The notes: a model not told the origin generated them from the letters alone. DNA of 51,837 bases from Ruminococcus sp. CAG:563 (GCA_000434915.1 FR882059.1:1-51837), one strand, 5' to 3'. Counted from the stretch's first letter, positions 41,277 through 51,816 are shown. Numbers and translations are program-made.

Positions 41277-42809
41277 TTATGCTTCTGTTTGCGGCTCAAC
41301 GTGAATCTGAGCGGCTTTTTCGTTCATTTCCTTGGCGACGGCCTGTCGTCTTTCGGCAAGCTCACGATACATTCTGTCTCGTGTTTCTGCGTCAATGGGA
41401 TAGAAGAATTTCGGAATAAGTCCGAGGATAGTGGTTGCAACGGGGATAATCGTACACATTGCGAACAGCATGTACTCTGTATGAGCCGACTGGTTTCCGT
41501 AGCCTGCACCCTCTTTGTATCCGATGCGGCTGAGAATGAAGGCCTTGATTGTTCCTCCGAGCGTTGAAACAAGCTTCTGTGCAAGACCCTTTGCAACGCC
41601 TGTCATACCTTCGGTTCGGTAGCCGTTCTTCCATTCGCCGTAATCGATACATTCATTGCGCATCTCCTCGGGAATAACCTTGCTGATTCCGTAAACGCCC
41701 ATCCATATCGTTTCGCGAATCATGAATGCCGGAATCATTGCGGCTCTCTTTTTATAGTTATTATTGATTGAGCCGACTCCGAATACGCCGAGCATAAGCA
41801 CATCGGGGAGTACGGAGCTGAAAATCCACAGCGTTTTGGTCGAGAAATGCTCTCTTGCCTTTGTAACATAAGAATAGCTTATCGGCGAAACGATGGCGCC
41901 GGGAATTCCGACGATCGTTGACATTGAAGCAAGTCCGAGAACATTTATATAGTAATAGTTTGTACCGGAATTGATACCGAAAGCGGAAAGGAAGTCAACC
42001 AGTGTCAGAATAAGCAACGGCTTATTGGTAATAACCGATTTGACGCCTTGGAAGATGCTCGGCTTTTCTGATTTCTGAATAACACGTTCCTTGGCAACGA
42101 TTGAGAAGTAAAGTGCCATAATTCCGGAAGCGAGCGAGGTGAAAAGACCTGCGCTGATGAAGAGGGTAGGCAGCTTCTTGCCTAATCCGCTGTTGTTGAA
42201 AACATCAATCAAAAGTCCCATGAGAATTTCAGGACCTTTCTCAACGAAGCCCGAGAAAAGGTTCGCCTGAGTGATAAGTCTCGTTCGGTCAACAACGTTC
42301 GGCGTAATCGTTGAAAGCATACCTGTTTTGGCAATGTTGTTCATCGAACCTGCTAAGTTGTTGAAAATTGAGAAAATCATGTATGCGGTCAGCTTCGTGG
42401 AATTATACGGCCCCATTCCGGCAAAGAATACCGGCATCATCCAGTAGAAAAAGCCCAGAAGCAAGCCCGGACCTGCGTACAAAATGAGGAAGGGCTTGAA
42501 TTTTCCAAAGCGTGTTCGGGTTCTGTCGATGATAGCTGCAAGGAAAATGTCGTTGATTACGTCCCATATTCCGATAACGAAGGTAACAATCGTTTGAAAA
42601 CGCAGACCTATTTGCACAATATCGGTGATAAAAACGTCATTGTACTTTGAAATGTTAAAGCTGGCGGAAATATCATAGATGATATAAGCGAGAGTCTCTT
42701 TTGTGCCGACGTAGCGTCGGTTTTTGTTAAGATTGCGGTCGGCGTTTATACGTGCTTCAACCTGTTCAATCTCGAGATTCTCAGCTTCCTGCACGGCGGT
42801 GGTAGACAT
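41277..42809 (-). CDS. GPH family sugar:cation symporter
   Basis: The 510-residue protein has about 12 transmembrane helices and the glycoside-pentoside-hexuronide symporter signature: DRTRTRFGKFKPFLI in the helix 2-3 loop, and the region ECIDYGEWKNGYRTEG in the second half, typical of MelB-like carriers. It would import a glycoside with Na+ or H+. The substrate is unknown, since no glycosidase gene is adjacent (the GH130 gene is 40 kb away). AAGGAG with a 7-base spacer selects ATG 42809 over an in-frame GTG six bases upstream. Confidence 0.9.
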   Translation of the reverse strand: MSTTAVQEAENLEIEQVEARINADRNLNKNRRYVGTKETLAYIIYDISASFNISKYNDVFITDIVQIGLRFQTIVTFVIGIWDVINDIFLAAIIDRTRTRFGKFKPFLILYAGPGLLLGFFYWMMPVFFAGMGPYNSTKLTAYMIFSIFNNLAGSMNNIAKTGMLSTITPNVVDRTRLITQANLFSGFVEKGPEILMGLLIDVFNNSGLGKKLPTLFISAGLFTSLASGIMALYFSIVAKERVIQKSEKPSIFQGVKSVITNKPLLILTLVDFLSAFGINSGTNYYYINVLGLASMSTIVGIPGAIVSPISYSYVTKAREHFSTKTLWIFSSVLPDVLMLGVFGVGSINNNYKKRAAMIPAFMIRETIWMGVYGISKVIPEEMRNECIDYGEWKNGYRTEGMTGVAKGLAQKLVSTLGGTIKAFILSRIGYKEGAGYGNQSAHTEYMLFAMCTIIPVATTILGLIPKFFYPIDAETRDRMYRELAERRQAVAKEMNEKAAQIHVEPQTEA

Positions 42810-42949
42810 ATTCACACTCCTTTTTGATTTATTGTCGCATATTATATCATAAATTCATGCACTTTTGCAATAATTTATCTACATAATTTATATATTCTAT
42901 TAAAATTGTCAGCTTTTTTAAAAAAGCTGTGTTTTTCGCAAATTTTTGC

Positions 42950-42978
42950 TTGACATATTTTAACTAATGCAGTATAAT
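42950..42978 (+). promoter_or_regulatory. rpoB: Promoter of the rpoB-rpoC operon
   Basis: Consensus TTGACA (42950-42955) and TATAAT (42973-42978) with a 17-base spacer. No rplJ-rplL genes precede rpoB; the upstream gene is on the other strand, so this promoter must drive rpoBC. Confidence 0.9.
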
Positions 42979-42984
42979 GCTATA

Positions 42985-43127
42985 ACGATTATAATGGCAT
43001 TGTGTGTCTTTGGGTCTTTTTTCCATGGATAAATTATGCTCATTTTTCGAGCAAAAACTGTCATAATTAACAAGTATTTATTAGTTTCACACACGGACGA
43101 AAATAAAAAGAACGGAGTGGTTAGTCA
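42985..43127 (+). promoter_or_regulatory. Foldable 5' leader of rpoB
   Basis: The roughly 140-base leader can form a closing stem GTGTGT (43002-43007) / ACACAC (43089-43094) around an inner stem AATTATG (43032-43038) / CATAATT (43062-43068) that contains a small CTC/GAG hairpin (43039-43051). The remainder of 42816-42949 holds an A/T palindrome near 42911-42928 and nothing else I can support. Confidence 0.4.
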
Positions 43128-46100
43128 ATGACGAATGTTTCTCCCGTTGCAAGGGGCAGCAGAACCAGAATGAGCTTCGGAAAAATCAAAGAGGTTATGG
43201 AAATGCCAAACCTCATTGAGGTTCAGAAGGACTCATACAGGTGGTTTCTGGAGACCGGACTTAAAGAGGTTTTCCGTGACATCGCGGATATTACCGATTA
43301 TACCGGTAACTGGGTACTCAAGTTTGTCGATTACAGAATGGACGACAAGCCGAAGTATTCAATCAGAGAGTGCAAGGAGCGTGATGCGAGTTATTCCGCA
43401 CCGATGCGTGTAAAGGCACGTCTTCTCAATAAAGAAACCGGCGTCGTAAAAGAGAGCGAAGTCTATATGGGTGATTTCCCGATAATGACGGATAGCGGTA
43501 CGTTTATCATAAACGGTGCCGAGCGTGCGATTGTTTCGCAGCTTGTTCGTTCACCGGGCGTATATTACGATATGACCCATGACAAGACAGGTATTGAGCT
43601 TTACTCGAACACCGTTATCCCGAACCGAGGTGCTTGGCTTGAGTACGAGACCGATGTAAACGACCTTTTCTATGTTCGTATTGATAAGAACAGAAAGATC
43701 TTCATCACAACCTTTATCAGAGCTTTGGGTCTCAGCTCAAATACGGATATCCGTGAATTCTTCGGATATGATCCTCGCCTTGAGGCTACGCTTGAAAGAG
43801 ACGAGACGCAGAACACTGAAGAGGCTTTGATGGAAGTGTTCAAGAAGCTTCGTCCCGGCGAGCCTGCAACTCTTGAAACCGCACAGACTCATCTTGACAA
43901 TCTGTTCTTTGATCCGTACCGTTACGATATTTCCAGAGTCGGCAGATACAAATATAACAAAAAGCTTTCTTTGTTTGACCGTATCGTAGGCGCAACGCTT
44001 TCGCAGCCGGTTATCGCACCGCTCACAGGTGAGCTTCTCGCCGAGGAGGGTGAGGTAGTCTCCAAGGAGAAGGCTATTGAAATCGAGCAGGCCGGCGTCA
44101 ACGTTGTATTCGTTAAGGTTGACGACGATAAGGAAATCAAGGTTATCTCAAACGGCATGGTTGACATCAAGCCTTACTTCCCGCAGTTCACCGAGGAGCA
44201 GCTTGACGAAATCGGCATCAATGAGAAGGTTTCTTTCTCGGCTCTCAAGGAAATTCTTGAGGCTGACGTTGAGGACGATAACGCACTGCTCGGACTTCTC
44301 AAGGAGCATTGCGACGACCTCATTCCGAAGCACATCACAATCGATGATATTTTCTCATCAATCAACTACGTTAACTCCATTGCTTTCGGCATCGGCAAGA
44401 CGGACGATATCGACCACCTCGGTAACCGTCGTATCCGTTCCGTAGGCGAGCTTCTTCAGAACCAGTTCAGAATCGGTCTTGCAAGAATGGAAAGAGTTGT
44501 TCGTGAAAGAATGACCCTTCAGGCTCAGGAGGACGACGACAAAATTACACCGCAGACCCTTATCAATATTCGCCCAGTGCTTATGGCGATCAAGGAATTC
44601 TTCGGTTCATCACCGCTTTCACAGTTCATGGATCAGACAAACCCGCTTGCCGAGCTTACTCATAAGCGCCGTCTTTCGGCTCTCGGCCCCGGCGGACTTT
44701 CCCGTGACCGTGCAGGATTCGAGGTTCGAGACGTTCACTACAGCCACTACGGCCGCATGTGTCCCATCGAGACTCCCGAAGGTCCGAACATCGGACTTAT
44801 CTCCTATCTTGCAACCTTTGCAAAGATAAATAAATACGGCTTTATCGAGGCTCCGTACAGACGAGTTGTTGACGGCAAGGTCCTCGACGAGGTTGTTTAC
44901 ATGACAGCGGATCAGGAGGACGAGTTCATCGTTGCTCAGGCTAACGAGCCGCTCGACGAGGATGGCCGTTTCATGAGACGTAAGGTCATGGCTCGTTACC
45001 GTGACGAATTCCACGAGATTGACAATTCAAAAGTCAGCTTCATGGACGTTTCGCCGAAGATGCTCGTTTCGGTTGCAACAGCAATGATTCCGTTCCTTGA
45101 GAACGATGACGCAAACCGTGCCCTCATGGGATCAAACATGCAGCGTCAGGCAGTTCCGCTTCTCCGTACAGAGGCTCCGATCGTCGGAACAGGTATGGAA
45201 TACAAGGCAGCCGTTGACTCGGGCACAGTTGTTCTCTGTAAGAAGGACGGTGTCGTAGTTCATGTCAATGCCGATTATGTTGAAATTCAGACGGCAGAGG
45301 GTATCGACAGATACAACCTTACAAAGTTTATGCGCTCCAACCAGGGTACATGCATTAACCAGAAGCCGATTGTTGATCTTGGTCAGCAGGTTAAGGCGGG
45401 CGACGTTATCGCCGATGGCCCGGCAACGGATCACGGTGAAATCTCCCTCGGTAAGAATGCTCTTATCGGCTTCATGACCTGGGAAGGCTACAACTATGAG
45501 GACGCCGTTCTTATTAACGAAAAGCTCGTTAGAGATGATGTTTACACATCAATCCATATAGAAGAATTTGAAATTGAAGCAAGAGACACCAAGCTCGGAC
45601 CTGAAGAGATTACAAGAGATATCCCGAATGTCGGTGATGACGCTCTTAAGGATCTCGACGAGCGAGGAATTATCCGTGTCGGTGCAGAGGTTCGCTCAGG
45701 TGATATCCTCGTCGGCAAGGTAACTCCTAAGGGTGAAACAGAGCTTACTCCCGAGGAGAGACTTCTTCGTGCAATCTTCGGCGAAAAGGCTAAGGAAGTC
45801 AGAGACACTTCACTTCGTGTGCCGCACGGTGAGTACGGTATCATCGTTAACGTTGAGGTGTTCACAAGAGAAAACAGCGACGAGCTCAGCCCCGGCGTAA
45901 ACAAGGTGGTTCGTTGCTACATTGCTCAGAAGCGTAAGCTTTCTGTCGGCGATAAGATGGCAGGCCGTCACGGAAACAAGGGTGTTGTTTCCCGTATTCT
46001 TCCGCAGGAGGATATGCCGTTCCTTGAGGACGGTACTCCGCTTGACATCGTTCTTAACCCGTTGGGCGTTCCGTCCCGAATGAATATCGGTCAGGTTCTT

Positions 46101-46859
46101 GAGGTTAACCTCGGATTTGCCGCTAAGCATCTCGGCTGGAGAGTTATGACTCCCGTATTCGACGGCGCACATGAGTCGGATATCAAGGAAATGTTCCGTG
46201 ACCTCGGTATTCGTGAGGACGGTAAATCAATCCTTACGGATGGACGTACAGGACGCAAGTTCGATAACCCCGTAACAGTCGGTATCATGTATTACCTCAA
46301 GCTGTTGCACCTTGTTGACGATAAAATCCATGCCCGTTCGACAGGCCCGTATTCACTTGTTACTCAGCAGCCTTTGGGCGGTAAAGCTCAGTTCGGTGGC
46401 CAGCGTTTCGGTGAGATGGAAGTTTGGGCGCTCGAAGCTTACGGCGCAGCATACACACTTCAGGAAATTCTTACAGTCAAATCGGATGACGTTGTAGGAC
46501 GTGTTAAGACATACGAGGCGATCGTTAAGGGCAACAATGTTCCTCAGTCGGGTATTCCGGAATCCTTCAAGGTTCTCGTTAAGGAGCTTCAGTCACTTGG
46601 CCTTGATGTTCGTGTTTACGACAAGGACGAAAACGAGATTGATCTTAAGCAGAACTTTGACGATGAGCTTGGATTTACTTCTTCGGATGACAAAGCGTTT
46701 ACACAGGTCAATGATGCAGAGGGTGCAGAGGGCTACGCTCTTGAAGATGAAGAAGGCAACCTTATCGAGGACGAGAATGACGAAGACGAATCCTTTGACG
46801 ATATCTTCGAGGACGTAAACGATATGTTCTCGGATGACGACGAGGAAAGCTTTGATTGA
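43128..46859 (+). CDS. rpoB: RNA polymerase subunit beta
   Basis: The 1243-residue protein is a full-length bacterial beta subunit: N-terminal FGKIKEVMEMPNLIEVQKDSY, the rifampicin-pocket segment SQFMDQTNPLAELTHKRRLS with wild-type residues, GLSRDRAGFEVRDVH, and the C-terminal GGKAQFGGQRFGEMEVWALE and KSDDVVGRVKTYEAI clamp/switch motifs. It ends in a highly acidic tail (from about residue 1195). It forms the catalytic cleft with beta prime, encoded 87 bases downstream. GGAGTGG precedes the ATG. Confidence 0.99.
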   Translation: MTNVSPVARGSRTRMSFGKIKEVMEMPNLIEVQKDSYRWFLETGLKEVFRDIADITDYTGNWVLKFVDYRMDDKPKYSIRECKERDASYSAPMRVKARLLNKETGVVKESEVYMGDFPIMTDSGTFIINGAERAIVSQLVRSPGVYYDMTHDKTGIELYSNTVIPNRGAWLEYETDVNDLFYVRIDKNRKIFITTFIRALGLSSNTDIREFFGYDPRLEATLERDETQNTEEALMEVFKKLRPGEPATLETAQTHLDNLFFDPYRYDISRVGRYKYNKKLSLFDRIVGATLSQPVIAPLTGELLAEEGEVVSKEKAIEIEQAGVNVVFVKVDDDKEIKVISNGMVDIKPYFPQFTEEQLDEIGINEKVSFSALKEILEADVEDDNALLGLLKEHCDDLIPKHITIDDIFSSINYVNSIAFGIGKTDDIDHLGNRRIRSVGELLQNQFRIGLARMERVVRERMTLQAQEDDDKITPQTLINIRPVLMAIKEFFGSSPLSQFMDQTNPLAELTHKRRLSALGPGGLSRDRAGFEVRDVHYSHYGRMCPIETPEGPNIGLISYLATFAKINKYGFIEAPYRRVVDGKVLDEVVYMTADQEDEFIVAQANEPLDEDGRFMRRKVMARYRDEFHEIDNSKVSFMDVSPKMLVSVATAMIPFLENDDANRALMGSNMQRQAVPLLRTEAPIVGTGMEYKAAVDSGTVVLCKKDGVVVHVNADYVEIQTAEGIDRYNLTKFMRSNQGTCINQKPIVDLGQQVKAGDVIADGPATDHGEISLGKNALIGFMTWEGYNYEDAVLINEKLVRDDVYTSIHIEEFEIEARDTKLGPEEITRDIPNVGDDALKDLDERGIIRVGAEVRSGDILVGKVTPKGETELTPEERLLRAIFGEKAKEVRDTSLRVPHGEYGIIVNVEVFTRENSDELSPGVNKVVRCYIAQKRKLSVGDKMAGRHGNKGVVSRILPQEDMPFLEDGTPLDIVLNPLGVPSRMNIGQVLEVNLGFAAKHLGWRVMTPVFDGAHESDIKEMFRDLGIREDGKSILTDGRTGRKFDNPVTVGIMYYLKLLHLVDDKIHARSTGPYSLVTQQPLGGKAQFGGQRFGEMEVWALEAYGAAYTLQEILTVKSDDVVGRVKTYEAIVKGNNVPQSGIPESFKVLVKELQSLGLDVRVYDKDENEIDLKQNFDDELGFTSSDDKAFTQVNDAEGAEGYALEDEEGNLIEDENDEDESFDDIFEDVNDMFSDDDEESFD

Positions 46860-46946
46860 TAACAGACTGCAAGTTGTATTGAAATAGATTTAGAGGCAAT
46901 GCCGCATAGTTTTGCGGCTCTGCCTTAAGGAAAAGGGGCATTCAGA

Positions 46947-49900
46947 TTGGAAAACAATACCTTTGAATCAATTAAAATCGGTCTTGCTTCACCCGAACAG
47001 ATCAGAGAATGGTCTTACGGTGAGGTAACCAAGCCCGAAACTATAAATTACCGTACCCTTAAGCCGGAAAAAGACGGACTTTTCTGCGAGAGAATTTTCG
47101 GACCCACCAAGGACTGGGAGTGCCATTGCGGAAAGTATAAGAGAGTTCGCCACAAGGGCATCATCTGTGACCGCTGCGGCGTTGAAGTTACAAAAGCCAA
47201 GGTTCGTCGTGAACGTATGGGTCACATTGAGCTTGCAGCTCCTGTTTCTCATATCTGGTATTTTAAGGGAATTCCGTCAAGAATAGGTCTTGTTCTTGAC
47301 ATCACGCCGAGAAACCTCGAAAAGGTTCTCTACTTCGCATCGTACATTGTAACCGATCCGGGCGATACACCGCTTGAGAAGAAGCAGATCCTTGACGAGA
47401 AAGCATATATGGAGTATCGTGAAAGATACGAGGACGATTTCAAGGCAGGCATGGGTGCCGAGGCTATCAAGACTCTCCTTCAGGAGGTCGATCTTGATGC
47501 TCTTTCGGCTGAGCTTCGTGAGGAGCTTAACGGCACATCGGCTCAGAAGAGAGCAAAGGCTCTCAAGCGTCTTGAAGTTATTGAGGCATTCAGAACCTCA
47601 GGCAACAAGCCGGAGTGGATGATTCTCGATGTTGTTCCGGTTATTCCGCCGGATATCCGTCCTATGGTTCAGCTCGACGGCGGCAGATTTGCAACATCTG
47701 ATCTTAACGATCTTTACCGTCGTGTTATTAACCGTAATAACCGTCTTAAGAAGCTCCTTGAGCTTGGTGCGCCGGATATCATCGTGCGCAACGAAAAGAG
47801 AATGCTTCAGGAGGCTGTTGATGCCCTTATCGATAACGGCAGAAGAGGCCGTCCGGTAACGGGTCCGAACAACAGAGCTCTCAAGTCTCTTTCCGACATG
47901 CTTAAAGGTAAGCAGGGACGTTTCCGTCAGAACCTTCTCGGTAAGCGTGTTGACTATTCAGGCCGTTCGGTTATCGTTGTAGGTCCCGAGCTTAAGCTCT
48001 ACCAGTGCGGTCTTCCCAAGGAAATGGCACTTGAACTCTTCAAGCCCTTCGTTATGAAGCGTCTTGTTGAAACAGAAAAGGCAGGCAACGTTAAGTCTGC
48101 AAGAAAGATGGTCGAAAAGGTACATCCCGAGGTTTGGGACGCACTTGAAGTTGTTATCAAGGATCACCCGGTAATGCTTAACCGTGCACCGACACTTCAC
48201 AGACTCGGTATCCAGGCTTTCGAGCCGGTACTCGTTGAGGGTCGTGCCATTAAGCTTCATCCGCTCGTTTGTACGGCTTTCAACGCCGACTTCGACGGTG
48301 ACCAGATGGCTGTTCACGTTCCTCTTTCGGCTGAGGCACAGGCTGAGGCAAGATTCCTCATGCTTGCCGCTAACAACCTCCTCAAACCTTCGGACGGACG
48401 TCCTGTTGCCGTTCCGACACAGGATATGATCCTCGGTTCCTACTACCTGACTCTTGAGAAGCCGGGCGAGCCGGGCGAGGGTAAGGCCTTCCGCAATGTT
48501 GAGGAAGCTATTATGGCATATGATGAGGGTATCATCACTCTCCATTCATCTGTCAAGATTCGCATGAAGAAAACGATCAACGGCGTTGAGTATACACGCC
48601 TTGTTCCGACAACACTCGGTAAGGTTATCTTCAACAATCCGATTCCGCAGGATCTCGGCTTTGTTGAGCGTAATCCCGAAGATATAGACAGTATGTTCAA
48701 GCTTGAGATTGACTTCCTTGTTAAGAAGGGCAATCTCGGTAAGATCATCGACAAGTGCATCCGTGTTCACGGCACAGCCGTAGCTGCGGAAATGCTTGAT
48801 AACATCAAGGCTCAGGGCTATAAGCACTCAACACGAAGCGGTATCACCGTTGCTGCGTTTGACGCAACAATTCCGCCGAAGAAGGCAGAGCTTATCGCAG
48901 ATGCCGAGGCTAAGGTTGATAAGATCAACCGTAACTACGAGCGAGGCCTTATCACAAACTCCGAGCGTTCCGACCGAGTTATCGAGGTTTGGGAGAATTG
49001 CACATCCGAGGTTGCCAAGGAACTCAAGGCAAACTTCGATAAATACAACCCGATCAACATGATGCTTGATTCCGGTGCCCGTGGTAACGATTCACAGCTT
49101 CGTCAGCTCGCAGGTATGCGTGGACTTATCGCTAACACAGCAGGTAAGACAATCGAAGTTCCCATCAAGGCTAACTACCGTGAGGGTCTTAACATACTTG
49201 AATACTTCATTTCATCCCGTGGTGCTCGTAAAGGACTTGCCGATACAGCTCTTCGTACAGCCGACTCGGGTTACCTTACCCGTCGTCTTGTTGACGTTTC
49301 GCAGGAGTGCATCATCCGTGAGGAAGATTGCCACTGCACAGAGGGCGTTGAGGTTTACGATATCTTCCACGGCAACCGTAAGATCGTTGATCTTGCTGAG
49401 CGTCTCACAGGACGTTTCCTTCTTAACGATTATGTTGATGAGGAGACAGGCGAGGTCATCATGGAGAACTCCAGAATGATGACAGCCGAGGACGCAGAGA
49501 GAGTTGCAACTCACGCAAAGGCAAATCATCAGGCAAAGATAAATGCAGGCGAAGCAGAGGAAGGCTCGGTAGCTTCCGTTGTTATCCGTTCGCTTCTCAC
49601 CTGTAAGACCGAGCACGGTGTATGTATCAAGTGCTACGGTTCAAACCTTGCAACAGGTAGTCCGGTTACAATCGGTGAAGCTGTCGGTATCATCGCCGCA
49701 CAGTCAATCGGTGAGCCCGGTACACAGCTTACAATGAGAACATTCCACACCGGCGGTGCTAAGGATGCCGGCGATATCACGCAGGGTCTTCCGCGTATCG
49801 AAGAACTGTTCGAGGCAAGAAAGCCGAAGGCTCTTGCAATCCTTTCGGAGATCTCCGGTACAGTTTCATTCGAGGACGTTAAGAAGAGCCGTCACGTTGT

Positions 49901-50561
49901 TATCACAGACAGCGAGAACGGAGAGTCGAAATCCTACCTTATTCCGTACGGCTTCCGTGAGATCGTTAAGGAAGGCGACCATGTTACAAAGGGTCAGGCT
50001 CTTACCGACGGTGCTCCGAATCCGCATGATGTTCTTGCAATCAGAGGCGTTTCAGCTGTTCATGATTACCTCATCCGTGAGGTTCAGAAGACATACCGTA
50101 CACAGGGTGTTGATATCAACGATAAGCACATTGAAGTTATCGTTCGTCAGATGATGCGTAAGGTTAAGATCGAGGATGCCGGAGATACAGACTTCCTGCC
50201 CGGTTCAATCGTTGAGAAGCATGAGTTCTATGTTGCCAACGAAAAGGTTAAGGCTGCTGCCGAGGCCGAGGGTAAAGAGCCGAACTACGCAACCTGTGTA
50301 CCGACTCTTATGGGTATCACAAAGGCATCTCTTGCAACAGAGTCATTCCTTTCGGCTGCTTCCTTCCAGGAGACAACGAGAGTTCTTACCGACGCTGCAA
50401 TCAAGGGCAAGACCGATCCGCTTCTCGGACTTAAAGAGAACGTTATCATCGGTAAGCTTCTCCCGTCAGGTACCGGTATGAAGTGCTATTCCGAGGTTGA
50501 ACTCAGACCGACAGAGGATCACTCAACAACCGTACTCGGTGAATTGCTTAAAGGTGTATAA
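46947..50561 (+). CDS. rpoC: RNA polymerase subunit beta prime
   Basis: The 1204-residue protein contains the zinc ribbon CHCGKYKRVRHKGIICDRCG (about 60-80), the active-site NADFDGDQM whose Asp residues bind the catalytic Mg2+, the bridge-helix region ARGNDSQLRQLAGMRG, the second zinc site cysteines (EEDCHCTEG ... CKTEHGVCIKCYG) and trigger-loop region AQSIGEPGTQLTMRTFHTGG. Translation starts at TTG 46947 after AAAAGGGGC; no nearer ATG exists in frame. Co-transcribed with rpoB and followed by a strong terminator. Confidence 0.99.
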   Translation: MENNTFESIKIGLASPEQIREWSYGEVTKPETINYRTLKPEKDGLFCERIFGPTKDWECHCGKYKRVRHKGIICDRCGVEVTKAKVRRERMGHIELAAPVSHIWYFKGIPSRIGLVLDITPRNLEKVLYFASYIVTDPGDTPLEKKQILDEKAYMEYRERYEDDFKAGMGAEAIKTLLQEVDLDALSAELREELNGTSAQKRAKALKRLEVIEAFRTSGNKPEWMILDVVPVIPPDIRPMVQLDGGRFATSDLNDLYRRVINRNNRLKKLLELGAPDIIVRNEKRMLQEAVDALIDNGRRGRPVTGPNNRALKSLSDMLKGKQGRFRQNLLGKRVDYSGRSVIVVGPELKLYQCGLPKEMALELFKPFVMKRLVETEKAGNVKSARKMVEKVHPEVWDALEVVIKDHPVMLNRAPTLHRLGIQAFEPVLVEGRAIKLHPLVCTAFNADFDGDQMAVHVPLSAEAQAEARFLMLAANNLLKPSDGRPVAVPTQDMILGSYYLTLEKPGEPGEGKAFRNVEEAIMAYDEGIITLHSSVKIRMKKTINGVEYTRLVPTTLGKVIFNNPIPQDLGFVERNPEDIDSMFKLEIDFLVKKGNLGKIIDKCIRVHGTAVAAEMLDNIKAQGYKHSTRSGITVAAFDATIPPKKAELIADAEAKVDKINRNYERGLITNSERSDRVIEVWENCTSEVAKELKANFDKYNPINMMLDSGARGNDSQLRQLAGMRGLIANTAGKTIEVPIKANYREGLNILEYFISSRGARKGLADTALRTADSGYLTRRLVDVSQECIIREEDCHCTEGVEVYDIFHGNRKIVDLAERLTGRFLLNDYVDEETGEVIMENSRMMTAEDAERVATHAKANHQAKINAGEAEEGSVASVVIRSLLTCKTEHGVCIKCYGSNLATGSPVTIGEAVGIIAAQSIGEPGTQLTMRTFHTGGAKDAGDITQGLPRIEELFEARKPKALAILSEISGTVSFEDVKKSRHVVITDSENGESKSYLIPYGFREIVKEGDHVTKGQALTDGAPNPHDVLAIRGVSAVHDYLIREVQKTYRTQGVDINDKHIEVIVRQMMRKVKIEDAGDTDFLPGSIVEKHEFYVANEKVKAAAEAEGKEPNYATCVPTLMGITKASLATESFLSAASFQETTRVLTDAAIKGKTDPLLGLKENVIIGKLLPSGTGMKCYSEVELRPTEDHSTTVLGELLKGV

Positions 50562-50577
50562 TTAATTAAATCAATTA

Positions 50578-50609
50578 ATCCTCTCCTTGAAATAGGGGAG
50601 GATTTTTTT
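50578..50609 (+). terminator. Terminator of rpoB-rpoC
   Basis: Nine-base arms (50578-50586 with 50595-50603, one G-U) and a run of seven T. Confidence 0.9.
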
Positions 50610-50651
50610 GTAAAAAGAGAAAGAGGAAAAAGAAAATAACTGCCGCATATA

Positions 50652-50686
50652 CGACAAACCGCCCAAGCGTTAGGCCTGAGCGGTTG
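50652..50686 (-). terminator. Terminator of the AraC-type regulator gene
   Basis: On the minus strand ACCGCTCAGG pairs with a later CTTGGGCGGT (G-U pairs allowed), followed by TTTGT. Confidence 0.65.
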
Positions 50687-50699
50687 ACTTTATATATTC

Positions 50700-51578
50700 T
50701 TATTTCTTTTCGTTTACAGCAATCATGATTTCGCAGTAATAATCGGGGTTGCTGACATCTGCGGACGGGTAAACCTCAATTTCAACTCCGTTGCCGTATT
50801 CGTATGTTGCACTTTGTGGAAAAAACTCTGTGCATATTCGCTTGAAGGTCTCCTTGAAAGCGTCGGGCATCTTACCCTTGCACGGGAAGGTCGCAAAGGT
50901 GTATGCCGGGATTTCTACGATTTCAAATTCATCGTCGTCGAGCGGAACACCGTTGTAAACAGCTCCGATTCCGTATGGGAAGCCCAAATTCGCCATGTCG
51001 CTTGTAAAGCATATGCCGAGTATTCCGTGAAGCTTGCTGAAATCGGCGTACTTAGTCAGTCTCTCAACTGAGCCATCCTTGCTCATTTCACCCCAAAAGG
51101 AGGAAATATCAGCAGTTGCGGTGTCGCCCTGCGGCTTGTTGACATGCTTTTTCTTGCAAACAATTTTGAATGCGTCCTTTTTTTCAATTCTGTAATCCAT
51201 AAAATTACCTCCGTCTAAAATAAGCTTAACGGAAAGTCTGGAGAACGAACGGATTGTTTCGCCGTGCTTTGCCTGAGACGGGGTTATGCCGTGAAAACGT
51301 GTGAAAGCTCGGGTGAAGCTCTCGGGGGATTCATATCCGTACTTTAGGGCAATATCAATAATCTTGTCATTGCCGTGCTGCAGCGCTTCAGCCGCCAATG
51401 ACAAACGGCGCATGCGAATGTAGTCGCCGAGAGTGAAGCCGCATATCATGCTGAAAACTCTTTGAAAATGAAACGACGAAGATGCCGCCTGACGTGCGAT
51501 TGCATCGTAATCCGTTTCCTCGCAGAGATGCTCCTCAGTGTAGTTGATTGCCTGTTGAATTCCCGATATCCAGTCCAT
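50700..51578 (-). CDS. AraC family regulator with GyrI-like effector domain
   Basis: The 292-residue protein has two AraC HTH motifs at the N terminus (about 8-105; IARQAASSSFHFQRVFS and DIALKYGYESPESFTRAFTRFHGITP) and a C-terminal GyrI-like/SOUL-related ligand domain (about 125-290; FKIVCKK, FPYGIGAVYNG, VEIPAYTFATFP, VEIEVYPSADVSNPDYYCEIMIAV). This is the Rob/SoxS-like group that senses small, often lipophilic, molecules and activates efflux or stress genes. Its target is not identifiable here. AAAGGAGAGG precedes the ATG at 51578. Confidence 0.92.
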   Translation of the reverse strand: MDWISGIQQAINYTEEHLCEETDYDAIARQAASSSFHFQRVFSMICGFTLGDYIRMRRLSLAAEALQHGNDKIIDIALKYGYESPESFTRAFTRFHGITPSQAKHGETIRSFSRLSVKLILDGGNFMDYRIEKKDAFKIVCKKKHVNKPQGDTATADISSFWGEMSKDGSVERLTKYADFSKLHGILGICFTSDMANLGFPYGIGAVYNGVPLDDDEFEIVEIPAYTFATFPCKGKMPDAFKETFKRICTEFFPQSATYEYGNGVEIEVYPSADVSNPDYYCEIMIAVNEKK

Positions 51579-51816
51579 ATGACCTCTCCTTTCCGTGTGA
51601 GTTCATTATAGCAGAGACAGATTCCTGTTTCCTGATATTTTATGCTGAGATGTGTCAATTTAGTTTAGACTGTTTATTTTAAAAAGTCAATGGAACAGAT
51701 AGTATATTAATATATTTTTATGTCGTAAAACCGCTTCGCTACCCTAACAATCAGAGGAGGCTGAACAGGACGTTGATTTTATGGCTTTTTAAAGTCAGCA
51801 GAAACTTTCCAAGCCT

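Noticed and set aside
44590..44720. Unusual rifampicin-pocket residues in rpoB
   Set aside because: On inspection the SQFMDQTNPLAELTHKRRLS stretch is the ordinary sensitive-type sequence.
47958..48545. Antisense frame of 195 codons inside rpoC
   Set aside because: It is the shadow of the most conserved part of beta prime; no ribosome site or promoter was seen.
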